64,000 nucleotides of DNA, from assembly GCF_025947145.1 (NCBI RefSeq), contig NZ_CP109999.1, positions 310,001 to 374,000 of the forward strand. Reading direction: 5' to 3'. Of the stretch, positions 38,313-47,872 are shown piece by piece; position 1 is the first letter of the stretch; each line of letters begins with the position of its first letter. The notes under the pieces are model-generated. The model searched no databases and was not told the DNA's origin. It saw only the letters and a program-made list of their open reading frames with translations. Position numbers and translations under genes: made by a program. Source of the stretch: Flavobacterium sp. N1994. GTDB lineage: Bacteria > Bacteroidota > Bacteroidia > Flavobacteriales > Flavobacteriaceae.

Positions 38313-39559
38313 TGAATAAACTGATTTGCATCATACTACTCTTGTTTATATCATGTAATCAAATAAATACTAGAAATATAGTTTCAAAGGAAATGACCGC
38401 AGAAAAATTATTAGGAAACACAAAATATCAAGCCATTTGTTATGGTGGTTATCGAACACAAACAAGGGACAATGAACCTACAATTACTGAGCTAAAGGAA
38501 GACTTAAAAATTCTTTCTGCGATGAATATTAAAGTGATAAGAACCTATAATGTTCATCATAAAGAAGCATCCAATTTATTAAATGCAATAAGTGAACTAA
38601 AAAAGGAGAATCCCAATTTTGAAATGTATGTAATGTTGGGGGCTTGGATTGATTGTAAAAATGCTTGGACTGATCTGCCTCCAGTTCATAATGAAGAGAG
38701 TAATCGGAATGCTGTAGAAATGGATGAAGCTGTTAGATTAACTAATGAATATCCGGATATCGTTAAAATTATTGCCGTTGGAAATGAAGCCATGGTAAAA
38801 TGGGCCACTAGTTATTATGTTACACCCAATATCATTTTAAAATGGGTTAATCATTTACAAAGCCTAAAAAGAGAAGATAAATTACCAAAAAATGTTTGGA
38901 TAACAAGCTCAGATAATTTTGCTTCTTGGGGCGGTGGTGATGCAGAATATCATGTTGAAGACTTAAATCAATTGATTAAAGCGGTTGATTATATTTCTTT
39001 ACATACCTATCCAATGCACGATACTCATTATCATCCTGTATTTTGGGGGACAATGGAAAATGAAGAGCATTTGTCAGATAAAGAAAAGGTTGATGCCGCT
39101 ATGATGAGAGCCAGAGACTACGCTATTTCACAATATGAAAGTGTAGTTAGTTATATGAAATCCATCGGTGTCAACAAACCAGTTCATATAGGTGAAACAG
39201 GTTGGGCTAGCTTGGATAACGTACTTTATGGCGACAAAGGTTCTAAAGCAACAGATGAATACAAGTCAGCTCAATTCTATAAACTGATGCGAGATTGGAC
39301 CAATAGTAAGGGTATTACTTGTTTTTACTTTGAAGCTTTTGATGAAAATTGGAAAGACAGTACAAATCCTGTTGGATCCGAAAATCATTTTGGATTAATT
39401 AATTTACAATCAGAAGCCAAATATGCACTTTGGGGTGCTGTTGATAAAGGAATATTTGATGGGTTAACAAGAAATGGGAAGCCCATCACAAAAACCTATA
39501 AAGGAAATGAAAAGGCATTGTGGTCGGATGTAAAATTGCCAAATAAATTAGTAAAATAG
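38312..39559 (+). CDS. GH17-like beta-1,3-glucanase, lipoprotein
   Basis: 415 residues. Lipobox LLFISC (Cys15) with no acidic stretch after it, so probably periplasm-facing. A single TIM barrel: AVGNEAMV has the acid/base Glu159 and HIGETGW the nucleophile Glu295, the classic GH17 pair. FYFEAFDENWK before the end is also typical. It would shorten beta-1,3-oligoglucans. Starts inside the stop codon of the phosphorylase gene, and GH30 follows after eight bases, so it is firmly in the operon. Confidence 0.9.
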   Translation: MNKLICIILLLFISCNQINTRNIVSKEMTAEKLLGNTKYQAICYGGYRTQTRDNEPTITELKEDLKILSAMNIKVIRTYNVHHKEASNLLNAISELKKENPNFEMYVMLGAWIDCKNAWTDLPPVHNEESNRNAVEMDEAVRLTNEYPDIVKIIAVGNEAMVKWATSYYVTPNIILKWVNHLQSLKREDKLPKNVWITSSDNFASWGGGDAEYHVEDLNQLIKAVDYISLHTYPMHDTHYHPVFWGTMENEEHLSDKEKVDAAMMRARDYAISQYESVVSYMKSIGVNKPVHIGETGWASLDNVLYGDKGSKATDEYKSAQFYKLMRDWTNSKGITCFYFEAFDENWKDSTNPVGSENHFGLINLQSEAKYALWGAVDKGIFDGLTRNGKPITKTYKGNEKALWSDVKLPNKLVK

Positions 39560-39567
39560 TAGTAATA

Positions 39568-41076
39568 GTGAAGTTTAAATATAGTATATATCACATTAAA
39601 TTTTTGATAATCTCATTTATCATCACTGTTACTTTGAATAGTTGTAAATCAGCAAAAAGTATGGAAATGGAAGTGTATGAGACTTCAGCTAATGGGAATT
39701 CCTTAAAAAAAATGGATTCGTTTTCTTTAAATGAAAATCCATTGATAATTACTTTGAATCCCAATGAAAAATTTCAGACCATTACTGGTTTCGGGGGCTC
39801 ATTTACCGAATCTTCGGCTTCTTTACTCAATCGATTGAGTAAAGCAAATCGCAAGAAAATATTGGAGGCTTATTTTAGTGAAGAAGGTGCCAATTATTCG
39901 CTTACTAGAACACATATTGCTTCTTGTGATTTTTCATTAAGCAATTACACTTATGCAAAAGTTGAAAATGATTTGCAACTAGAACACTTTACGATTGAAG
40001 ATGATAAAGAAGATATCATTCCGATGATATTAGATGCCAAGGCTATTTCAAAACAAGGTTTTAATATAATCGCTTCACCATGGACATGTCCACCATGGAT
40101 GAAAGACAATAAAAAATATATAGGTGGAAAATTACTACCACAATTCAATGACACTTTCGCTTTATATTTTTCTAAATATTTAGAAGCATATAAAAAGGAA
40201 GGAATTAATATTTGGGGAGTAACCGTTATAAATGAACCTCATGGAAACGGAAACAATTGGGAAAGCACTCTTTTTTCTCCAGCTGAAATGACCCAATTTG
40301 TTGAAAATCATTTAGGGCCTAAATTAGAAAATGACGGTTGGGGTGATCTAAAGATATTGGGTTACGATCAAAATAGAGCTGGTATACAAGAATGGGTTGA
40401 CGTAATGTACAAAGATGAAAAATCATCCAAATATTATGATGGATTAGCCATTCATTGGTATGAGAGTACTTATGAAGTCTTTCCAGAGGCTTTACAATAT
40501 GCTCATCAAAAAGCACCTAATAAATATTTGATACAAACAGAAGCTTGTGTAGATTCTGAAATCCCTCATTGGAAAGATGATGAATGGTATTGGAAAAAGG
40601 AAGCTACAGATTGGGGTTGGGATTGGGCCAGTGAAAAAGATAAATACTTGCATCCAAAGTATGCTCCAGTAAATCGATATGCTGTTGACATCATAGGATG
40701 TTTAAACAATTGGGTTGACGGATGGGTTGATTGGAATATGGTTTTGGATACTCATGGTGGCCCTAACTGGTTCAAAAATTGGTGTGTAGCACCCGTTATA
40801 GTTGACCCTGAAAAGGATGAAGTTTATTTTACTCCATTGTATTATGTCATGTCGCATTTCAGTAAGTTTATTAGACCTGGAGCGGTAAAAATAGGTTGTT
40901 CAATTAACGACAAAGACATAATAGCAACAGCTGTAAAAAACCCTGACGGAACGATAGCAGTAGTTATATTCAATCCAACAGATAAAAATCAAACACTTGA
41001 AATAAGTATCAATAACAGTAAAAAAAATATTTCCATTAGTGCTAAAGCTATTCAAACAGTAGTAATAAAGTCCTGA
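39568..41076 (+). CDS. GH30 beta-glucanase (probably beta-1,6), lipoprotein
   Basis: 502 residues starting at GTG. The GTG start is supported because it yields a complete lipoprotein signal (VTLNSC); the next ATGs would lose it. GH30 barrel plus beta domain: acid/base Glu223 in VINEPHG, nucleophile Glu325 in IQTEACVD; GFGGSFTESSA and SPWTCPPWMK are family landmarks. In a beta-1,3-glucan locus, GH30 enzymes usually remove beta-1,6 branches. No acidic residues follow the Cys, so probably periplasmic. Confidence 0.92.
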   Translation: MKFKYSIYHIKFLIISFIITVTLNSCKSAKSMEMEVYETSANGNSLKKMDSFSLNENPLIITLNPNEKFQTITGFGGSFTESSASLLNRLSKANRKKILEAYFSEEGANYSLTRTHIASCDFSLSNYTYAKVENDLQLEHFTIEDDKEDIIPMILDAKAISKQGFNIIASPWTCPPWMKDNKKYIGGKLLPQFNDTFALYFSKYLEAYKKEGINIWGVTVINEPHGNGNNWESTLFSPAEMTQFVENHLGPKLENDGWGDLKILGYDQNRAGIQEWVDVMYKDEKSSKYYDGLAIHWYESTYEVFPEALQYAHQKAPNKYLIQTEACVDSEIPHWKDDEWYWKKEATDWGWDWASEKDKYLHPKYAPVNRYAVDIIGCLNNWVDGWVDWNMVLDTHGGPNWFKNWCVAPVIVDPEKDEVYFTPLYYVMSHFSKFIRPGAVKIGCSINDKDIIATAVKNPDGTIAVVIFNPTDKNQTLEISINNSKKNISISAKAIQTVVIKS

Positions 41077-41104
41077 TGATTCTATAATTTAATATTTATT
41101 AACT

Positions 41105-43489
41105 ATGTCAAATAATAATAATTCTAACACCAAGAATTTGGTTCCAATGAGTCAAAAAATAGCTTTTGGATTAGGTATGTTAGCTAACCAAATGTTTCCT
41201 GCGGCTCTAGGTATTTTTATGGTTGTCTTGGTCGAAAATTTAGGGATGCCAACATGGATGTGGGGAATTACTTTTTTTCTCCCAAGAATATTAGATGCAT
41301 TTATTGACCCAATTATGGGTTTCATATCAGACAACACCAGATCTAAATGGGGAAGAAGAAGACAATATGTTTTTATTGGAGCCATTATAATGGGAATTTC
41401 TTTTGTTGTAATGTGGCAATTATATAGAGAAAATAGTATAGATTATAATTTTTACTATTTTTTAGTATGGTCCATTGTATTTTATTTAGGACTATCAATT
41501 TTTAGTGTTCCTTTTGTAGCCATGGGCTATGAAATGAGCGATGATTTTCATGAAAGAACCAGTATTATGGCAATTTCACAATGGATTGGACAATGGGCAT
41601 GGGTAATTGCACCTTGGTTTTGGGTAGTAATGTATGATGCAAGTTGGTTTCCCAATGCTGATACCGCCACCAGAACCTTAGCGGTTTGGGTAGGACTTTC
41701 GTGTATGGTTTTAGCAATGATTCCAGCCATTTTTATAAAAAGTAAGTCAACAAAAGAGGAAGAGAGTTTTTCTCCATTAACGTTCAAAACTATGGGCGGT
41801 AGTTTAAAAGAAATTTTTTCGAGTTTTGTAGAAGCTTTTAAAAATAGCCCTTTCAGAAAATTGTGTATAGCGACTTTCTTTATTTTTAATGCATTCAACA
41901 CTGTTGCTGGTTTTACTTTTTTTATAGTGGTTTACTATTTATTTAATGGAAGTTCCTCTGATGCAGGAATTTGGCCTACACTTTTTGGATGTTTAGGAGC
42001 TCTATCAACCACTTTTGTTGTAATTCCGATAGTTTCTTGGATGTCTAAGAAAATGGAGAAAAAGAAAACATTTTTAGTTTGTCAAGGAATATCCATTTTT
42101 GGCTATATTTTACTTTGGTTTCTTTTTATTCCTGGAAAACCTTACATGTTCATATTCGCTTTACCTTTCTTTTCTTTTGGTATAGGAAGTTTATTTACTT
42201 TGATGATGTCAATGACTGCAGATGTCTGTGATATGGATGAATTGACCTCAGGTAAGAGAAGAGAAGGAATCTTTGGAGCTATCTATTGGTGGATGGTAAA
42301 ATTTGGTTTTGCTATTGCTGGATTATTAACAGGTGTAATTATGTCCTTTGTAGATTTCCATCCAGGAGCAGCAACTCAAACAGAGGGTGCAGTCACAGGT
42401 CTAAGACTTTTTTTCTCAGGTATTCCAATATTAGGTACATTAATAGCTATGTGGGTAATGAGAAACTATGACCTAACAGAAGAGAAAGCAAGAGACATAA
42501 AAAAAGAATTAGATGCAAGAAAAGGCCAAACTAAGAAGCAATCATCATCTTATCTTCCAGGTAAATTACTCTCTTTAGAGCAAAACGGAATCTCTCTAAA
42601 CACCTTAACGGGTATCGATTTAAGTTTAAAAAGTGAAGTTGAGATTAGAGAACAGTTTTCTGAAATTTTAAACGAAGGATTACATGGTTTATGCTTCAGT
42701 CCATATCTAGAAGGTCAAGTAGTTGGAGATATTTTATCTAAAAATCAAATCCAAAGAAGGTTGGATGTAGTAGCTCCATATACCAAATGGATTAGATCTT
42801 TTTCTTGCACAGATGGGAATGAATTGATACCAGAACTTGCTCACCAAAAAGGATTAAAAACTTTAGTGGGAGCATGGATTAGCAACGACAGACAAAAAAA
42901 CGAAAAGGAAATCAATACCCTTATTGAATTGGCTAAAGCTGGTTTGGTTGATGTTGCTGCTATAGGAAACGAAGTCTTGCATCGCCAAGATATTTCAGAA
43001 CAAGAATTATTGCAATACATCAAAAGAGTTAGACAAGTGTTGCCAAGCTCCATTCCAGTTGGTTATGTAGATGCCTATTATCAATTTTTGGATAGACCTA
43101 GTTTGGTAGATGCTTGCGATGTTGTTTTAGTAAATTGTTATCCATTCTGGGAAGGCACAGATAATGATTATGCCCTTTCTTATTTGAATAGAATGATGGA
43201 GTTAAGCCTACAAGTTGCAAAAGGCAAAAAAGTAATTATTACAGAAACAGGTTGGCCAAGTAAAGGAGAAAATGTAGAAAGTGCTAAACCTTCTTCACTT
43301 AATGCTATGAAATATTTTATTGCTTCCCAAGAATGGGCTAAAAATAAAAACATAGAGTTATTCTATTTTTCATCATTTGATGAGTCCTGGAAAACGAATC
43401 AAGAAGGTGAAGTTGGCGCAAGATGGGGTATTTGGGATAAAAATGAAAAAGTAAAGTTTGATGTTAAAATAGAAACTAATGTCGTTTAG
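41105..43489 (+). CDS. MFS (GPH-type) sugar importer fused to a GH17 domain
   Basis: 794 residues. About 1-460 is a twelve-helix transporter of the glycoside-pentoside-hexuronide:cation type (ILDAFIDPIMGFISDNTRSKWGRRRQYV is its signature). A Lys/Arg-rich linker (about 460-490) leads to a complete GH17-like barrel (about 500-794) with acid/base Glu623 (AAIGNEVL) and nucleophile Glu714 (IITETGWPSKGE). With an even number of helices and a cytoplasmic N-terminus, the enzyme would face the cytoplasm. It could trim or rearrange beta-1,3-glucan oligomers as they enter. The gene overlaps the next one by 11 bases. The fusion is continuous; no frameshift or stop separates the parts. Confidence 0.9.
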   Translation: MSNNNNSNTKNLVPMSQKIAFGLGMLANQMFPAALGIFMVVLVENLGMPTWMWGITFFLPRILDAFIDPIMGFISDNTRSKWGRRRQYVFIGAIIMGISFVVMWQLYRENSIDYNFYYFLVWSIVFYLGLSIFSVPFVAMGYEMSDDFHERTSIMAISQWIGQWAWVIAPWFWVVMYDASWFPNADTATRTLAVWVGLSCMVLAMIPAIFIKSKSTKEEESFSPLTFKTMGGSLKEIFSSFVEAFKNSPFRKLCIATFFIFNAFNTVAGFTFFIVVYYLFNGSSSDAGIWPTLFGCLGALSTTFVVIPIVSWMSKKMEKKKTFLVCQGISIFGYILLWFLFIPGKPYMFIFALPFFSFGIGSLFTLMMSMTADVCDMDELTSGKRREGIFGAIYWWMVKFGFAIAGLLTGVIMSFVDFHPGAATQTEGAVTGLRLFFSGIPILGTLIAMWVMRNYDLTEEKARDIKKELDARKGQTKKQSSSYLPGKLLSLEQNGISLNTLTGIDLSLKSEVEIREQFSEILNEGLHGLCFSPYLEGQVVGDILSKNQIQRRLDVVAPYTKWIRSFSCTDGNELIPELAHQKGLKTLVGAWISNDRQKNEKEINTLIELAKAGLVDVAAIGNEVLHRQDISEQELLQYIKRVRQVLPSSIPVGYVDAYYQFLDRPSLVDACDVVLVNCYPFWEGTDNDYALSYLNRMMELSLQVAKGKKVIITETGWPSKGENVESAKPSSLNAMKYFIASQEWAKNKNIELFYFSSFDESWKTNQEGEVGARWGIWDKNEKVKFDVKIETNVV

Positions 43490-44405
43490 AAGAAAAGAAG
43501 ATTCGCTTTATCAAATTAAGTTTGATGCTACCAATGAGATTGATAATTATAATGGGATTGATTATACAAATAAGTCAAAAGAAGAAGTAAATAATCTATT
43601 TGATGAAGTTTTAAAATCAGGCATGCATGGACTTTGTTTTAGCATGTATGAAGACGGACAAAAACCTGGAGATATTATATCAGAAGAACAAGTTCGACGA
43701 AGAATGAAAATTATTGCTCCTTATACTAAATGGGTCAGATCTTTTTCATGTACAGAAGGGAATGAGTTTATTCCAAAAATTGCTAAAGAACATGGCATCA
43801 AAACATTAGTTGGAGCCTGGTTAGGTGATGATCCTGAGGTTAATGAAAAAGAAATCGAGGGATTAATTAAATTGTCTAATGAAGGTTTCGTAAATATAGC
43901 TGCTGTTGGAAATGAGGTAATGTATCGTAAGGATTTAACAGAAGAGGAGCTTTTAGAGTTTATTTCTAGAGTAAAAAAAGCGCTTCCTGAATCTATTCCT
44001 GTTGGCTATGTAGATGCCTATTATGAATTCAGTATCAAACCAAGAATAACAGAAGCATGTGACTTGATTTTAACGAATTGTTACCCTTATTGGGAAGGTT
44101 GTAATTTAGAATATTCATTAGGCCATATGAAACAAATGTATCATCAGGCTTTGCATGCGGCAAATGGCAAAAAAGTAATTATAACAGAAACAGGTTGGCC
44201 AAGTAAAGGGGAAAGTTTTAAAGATTCGCATCCTTCAGAAGAAAATGCTCTTAGATATTTTTTAAACACTCAACTTTGGTCGCAACAAGATGATATTGCT
44301 ATTTTCTACTTCTCCTCATTTGACGAGTCATGGAAAGTAGGAGCAGAGGGAGAAGTCGGAGCCTATTGGGGAATTTGGGATAAAAATGAAAAATTAAAAT
44401 TTTAA
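43479..44405 (+). CDS. Stand-alone cytoplasmic GH17-like enzyme, paralogue of the fused domain
   Basis: 308 residues with no signal peptide. It is close in sequence to the C-terminal domain of the preceding gene (both contain TKWxRSFSCT, KTLVGAW, SIPVGYVDAYY and VIITETGWPSKGE). Acid/base Glu146 in AVGNEVMY, nucleophile Glu237. It starts in another frame 11 bases before the end of the MFS-GH17 gene, implying translational coupling and origin by tandem duplication. Probably works on imported beta-1,3-oligoglucans, by hydrolysis or glycosyl transfer. Confidence 0.9.
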   Translation: MSFRRKEDSLYQIKFDATNEIDNYNGIDYTNKSKEEVNNLFDEVLKSGMHGLCFSMYEDGQKPGDIISEEQVRRRMKIIAPYTKWVRSFSCTEGNEFIPKIAKEHGIKTLVGAWLGDDPEVNEKEIEGLIKLSNEGFVNIAAVGNEVMYRKDLTEEELLEFISRVKKALPESIPVGYVDAYYEFSIKPRITEACDLILTNCYPYWEGCNLEYSLGHMKQMYHQALHAANGKKVIITETGWPSKGESFKDSHPSEENALRYFLNTQLWSQQDDIAIFYFSSFDESWKVGAEGEVGAYWGIWDKNEKLKF

Positions 44406-44489
44406 TTCAATTAAATCAAATTATTAAAATTAAAAGGTGTGAGTTTAACTTTTTAAAATAGTAATTTATTAAAAAACAAAAAAGCTATT

Positions 44490-46193
44490 ATGAAAAAAAA
44501 CACCCCATTTCAAGTTCTATTTTTATTTTTTCTTTTAAGTCAATTATGTCATGCTCAGGTTGATATAGTTTATAACAATCTAGTTTGGTCTGATGAGTTC
44601 AATACCAACGGACCAATAAATTCAACTAATTGGTTTCAACAAACGCAACTGCCCAATGGTTCAAGTTGGTTTAGTGGTGAAGTGCAGCATTATACCAATC
44701 AAACTACTAATTCCTATGTGGATAATGGTTTTCTGCATATTGTTGCTAAAAAAGAACCATACACAGATCAAGGAATTACAAAGCAATATACTTCAGCTCG
44801 ACTCAATTCAAAATTTGCTTTCAAGTACGGACGTGTTGATGTGAGAGCAAAAGTGCCTCTCGAAGCCGGAACTTGGCCAGCTATATGGATGTTGGGTAAA
44901 AACATAAATGAACCAGGAGCCTATTTTGCATCGACTTACGGAACAACAGATTGGCCTGCTTGTGGTGAAACTGATATCATGGAGCATGGCATTTTTCCAT
45001 CACAACCAGTTAATTATATTCAAGGAACATTACACACGCCTTCTTCTTTTGGAAATTCAGTAAATAATGGTGGAACAATCGCCTCCGATTTAGCTAATAG
45101 TTATCATATATATTCAGTCAACTGGTCTCCCTTTCAAATTTCTTTTCTTCTAGATGGTGTTGTTTATTACACTTACAATCCAGCAGTTAAAGATGCTAAT
45201 ACTTGGCCATTTGATAAGGAGCAATATCTTTTACTAAATGTTGCCATGGGAGGAACTGCAGGAAATATAGATCCCAATTTCACACAAACTTCTATGGACA
45301 TTGATTATGTTCGTGTTTATCAAAATACACTTGTTGATACCGAAAGACCAATTAATTTCACAGCTTCAGTTGGTGCAGTAACTAGTTCTACTGTAGAGTT
45401 ATTGTTAAACGCGACAGATAATTCAGGATCGGTTGTTTATACCGTTGCTTATGGAACACAAACGTTTACTTATGCTGGAACTTCTGGTGTTCAAAAATCT
45501 GTTGTTATTTCAGGGTTAACCCCAAATACTAATTATAGTTTTAGCGTTGCTGCAAGCGATTTGACAGGTAACACCGCATTGAATAATCCAATTGTATTAA
45601 ATGCTACAACTACCGCATTAATTGCATGTTCGGGAACTTCTTCTTTAGCACAGCAAGGATCATTCACAACGGGTTATAATTATACATTCCAAACTTTGGG
45701 AACTGATGTTAAAATCAATTTTGAACTTTTAGATACGGACAAAGTTGGAGTTGTAGCCTATTTGTGGAAACAAACCCCTTTTTCAGAGGTACAAATGACC
45801 AATGTTTCAGGTAATAATTTTACTAAAACCATTACAGGACAAACCCCTGGTTCAATCATCAGTTACGGTGTTAAATTTGCTTATGCTGGTGGACTATCAG
45901 TAACCAATTATTTTTCTTATGTGGTAGGTAATAATAATTGTTCATTAAGTAATGCAGATGTTACAGAATTTAAGCAATTAGTCTATCCTAATCCAGTTGA
46001 AAATATTTTGAATTTGCATCTGTTCGATGATCAAAATAAAATTACTTTAACTGATATTTTAGGAAAAACACATATTGAAGAGGTTGTGAATTCAGATCAT
46101 GTTATTGATATGAGTAGTTTTAAAACAGGTATTTATTTTTTAAGAGTAGAAAACTCGCATGGAATAAACTATTCAAAAATCATTAAAAAATAA
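44490..46193 (+). CDS. GH16 laminarinase with FN3 and T9SS sorting domain
   Basis: 567 residues. Signal peptide ends CHAQ (residue 22). GH16 domain about 25-285 with GETDIME (Glu160, Asp162, Glu165) and TWPAIWMLG; Thr replaces the usual Ile within the motif. Fibronectin type III about 290-375, a beta domain about 380-485, and a T9SS sorting domain at the end (VYPNPVENILNLHLF ... GIYFLRVENSHG). It is therefore secreted through T9SS and would make the first cuts in extracellular glucan. 84 bases separate it from the GH17 gene, with no clear terminator. Confidence 0.93.
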   Translation: MKKNTPFQVLFLFFLLSQLCHAQVDIVYNNLVWSDEFNTNGPINSTNWFQQTQLPNGSSWFSGEVQHYTNQTTNSYVDNGFLHIVAKKEPYTDQGITKQYTSARLNSKFAFKYGRVDVRAKVPLEAGTWPAIWMLGKNINEPGAYFASTYGTTDWPACGETDIMEHGIFPSQPVNYIQGTLHTPSSFGNSVNNGGTIASDLANSYHIYSVNWSPFQISFLLDGVVYYTYNPAVKDANTWPFDKEQYLLLNVAMGGTAGNIDPNFTQTSMDIDYVRVYQNTLVDTERPINFTASVGAVTSSTVELLLNATDNSGSVVYTVAYGTQTFTYAGTSGVQKSVVISGLTPNTNYSFSVAASDLTGNTALNNPIVLNATTTALIACSGTSSLAQQGSFTTGYNYTFQTLGTDVKINFELLDTDKVGVVAYLWKQTPFSEVQMTNVSGNNFTKTITGQTPGSIISYGVKFAYAGGLSVTNYFSYVVGNNNCSLSNADVTEFKQLVYPNPVENILNLHLFDDQNKITLTDILGKTHIEEVVNSDHVIDMSSFKTGIYFLRVENSHGINYSKIIKK

Positions 46194-46295
46194 TTAAGCT
46201 CAAGAAGACTTACTAAAATAGAAAACCCCCAAAAAAAAACTAAAATTTCAGTTTTTTCAAGATCTATCAAACTCCTATATTGGTAATTGTATTTT

Positions 46296-47858
46296 ATGAA
46301 AACAAATAAAAGTTCGGTACAGCTTTATGCGCTTATTATTGCCATGGGCGGATTGTTGATGGGTTTTGATGCTTCCGTTATTTCTGGAGTTGTAAAATTT
46401 ATTGAACCCGAATTTAATTTGTCCAAAATAGAATTAGGTTGGGCAGTAGCTTCTTTGTCATTAACGGCAACATTAGCTATGATGTTTGCTGGTCCAATAA
46501 GTGATAAACTAGGGAGAAATGTGGTGTTAAAATATGCTGCTTTGCTTTATTTCTTTTCGGCCATAATATCCGCGGTTGCCCCTTCTTTTTTAATCTTAGT
46601 TATTGCAAGGCTTATTGCTGGTATTGGAGTTGGGATGTCATTAATTTTGGCCCCAATGTATATTGCTGAGATTTCTCCAGCTGAAAACAGAGGAAAAATG
46701 GTTTCCTTTAATCAATTAAACATTGTCATTGGTATTTCTTTGGCTTTTTTTACTAACTATCTTATAGTTCATTTGGCAAGTTCAGATGCTGAATGGGTTC
46801 ATTCATTAAAGATTAAAGAATACAATTGGAGATGGATGTTAGGTTTAGAAGCTATACCAGCATTGATATACTTCATCTGTCTGTTTTTTGTGCCTCAAAG
46901 TCCACGATGGTTAATAATGAAAGAACGTTATGATGAAGCATTACTTGTTTTGAAAAAAATAAGTGATAATGAATCGTCAGAAAAAATGATTGCAGAAATA
47001 AAAAGTAGTATTTTATTGGATTCAAAACCTAAAGAGAAAAGTACTATTAAAGATTTGTTTTTACCCTCCATGAAGTTAGTTTTATCCATTGGAGTTGTAA
47101 TTGCAGTTTTGCAACAAATTACAGGAATAAATTCAGTTTTCTTTTATGCTCCAATGATATTTGAGCAATCAGGTATTGGTACAGATACTTCTTTTATTCA
47201 AGCCATTTTAGTTGGATTAATAAATGTTGTATTTACGATTATTGCTATTGCATTGATTGATAAACTAGGAAGAAAACCATTACTGACTATAGGCGTTATA
47301 GGTGTTGCTTTAAGTATGTTCTTGTTGGCCTACAGTTTTAATGACGCTACCTATACTTTGACAAAAGATTCTATTTCAAAATTACCTAAAGAAATTAGTG
47401 TTGAGAAAATAAGCCTTCTTCAAGATAAAACGTTTCAATCGGATACTCAATTTAAAAATGCAATATCAGAAACATTGGGAATAGCTGTTGAAAAAAAGTA
47501 TGAATCAGAACTTATTTCGGCTTCTATAAGTATGAATGCCATTTTAATTTTAATTGGAATATTAGGTTTTGTGGCTTCATTTGCAATTTCACTTGGACCA
47601 GTAATGTGGGTGTTGTTTTCTGAACTTTTCCCGAATAAAATTCGTGGGATTGCTATTTCATTTGTCGGGTTTATTAACTCTGCAGTTAGTTTTATAGTTC
47701 AGCTAGTTTTTCCATGGGAATTAGATAAATTAGGAAGCACATGGACTTTTCTTTGGTATGGCATTTTTGCACTGATTGGCTTATTGTTTATACTAAAATT
47801 ATTACCAGAAACTAAAGGAAAATCATTAGAAGAATTAGAAGCTATTCTTGTGAAATAA
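46296..47858 (+). CDS. Sugar porter (MFS, SP family) with enlarged periplasmic loop
   Basis: 520 residues, about twelve helices. Sugar-porter marks: LLMGFDASVISG in helix 1, DKLGRN, VPQSPRWLI after helix 6, QQITGINSVFFYAPMIF in helix 7 and LPETKGKSLEELE at the C-terminus. A loop of about 60 residues (about 365-425) between helices 9 and 10 is much longer than in XylE-type porters. A TTG at 46287 is in frame, but ATG 46296 is preferred. Probably imports glucose or short oligomers from the glucan pathway. Confidence 0.9.
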   Translation: MKTNKSSVQLYALIIAMGGLLMGFDASVISGVVKFIEPEFNLSKIELGWAVASLSLTATLAMMFAGPISDKLGRNVVLKYAALLYFFSAIISAVAPSFLILVIARLIAGIGVGMSLILAPMYIAEISPAENRGKMVSFNQLNIVIGISLAFFTNYLIVHLASSDAEWVHSLKIKEYNWRWMLGLEAIPALIYFICLFFVPQSPRWLIMKERYDEALLVLKKISDNESSEKMIAEIKSSILLDSKPKEKSTIKDLFLPSMKLVLSIGVVIAVLQQITGINSVFFYAPMIFEQSGIGTDTSFIQAILVGLINVVFTIIAIALIDKLGRKPLLTIGVIGVALSMFLLAYSFNDATYTLTKDSISKLPKEISVEKISLLQDKTFQSDTQFKNAISETLGIAVEKKYESELISASISMNAILILIGILGFVASFAISLGPVMWVLFSELFPNKIRGIAISFVGFINSAVSFIVQLVFPWELDKLGSTWTFLWYGIFALIGLLFILKLLPETKGKSLEELEAILVK

Positions 47859-47872
47859 TTAAATATATTTAG

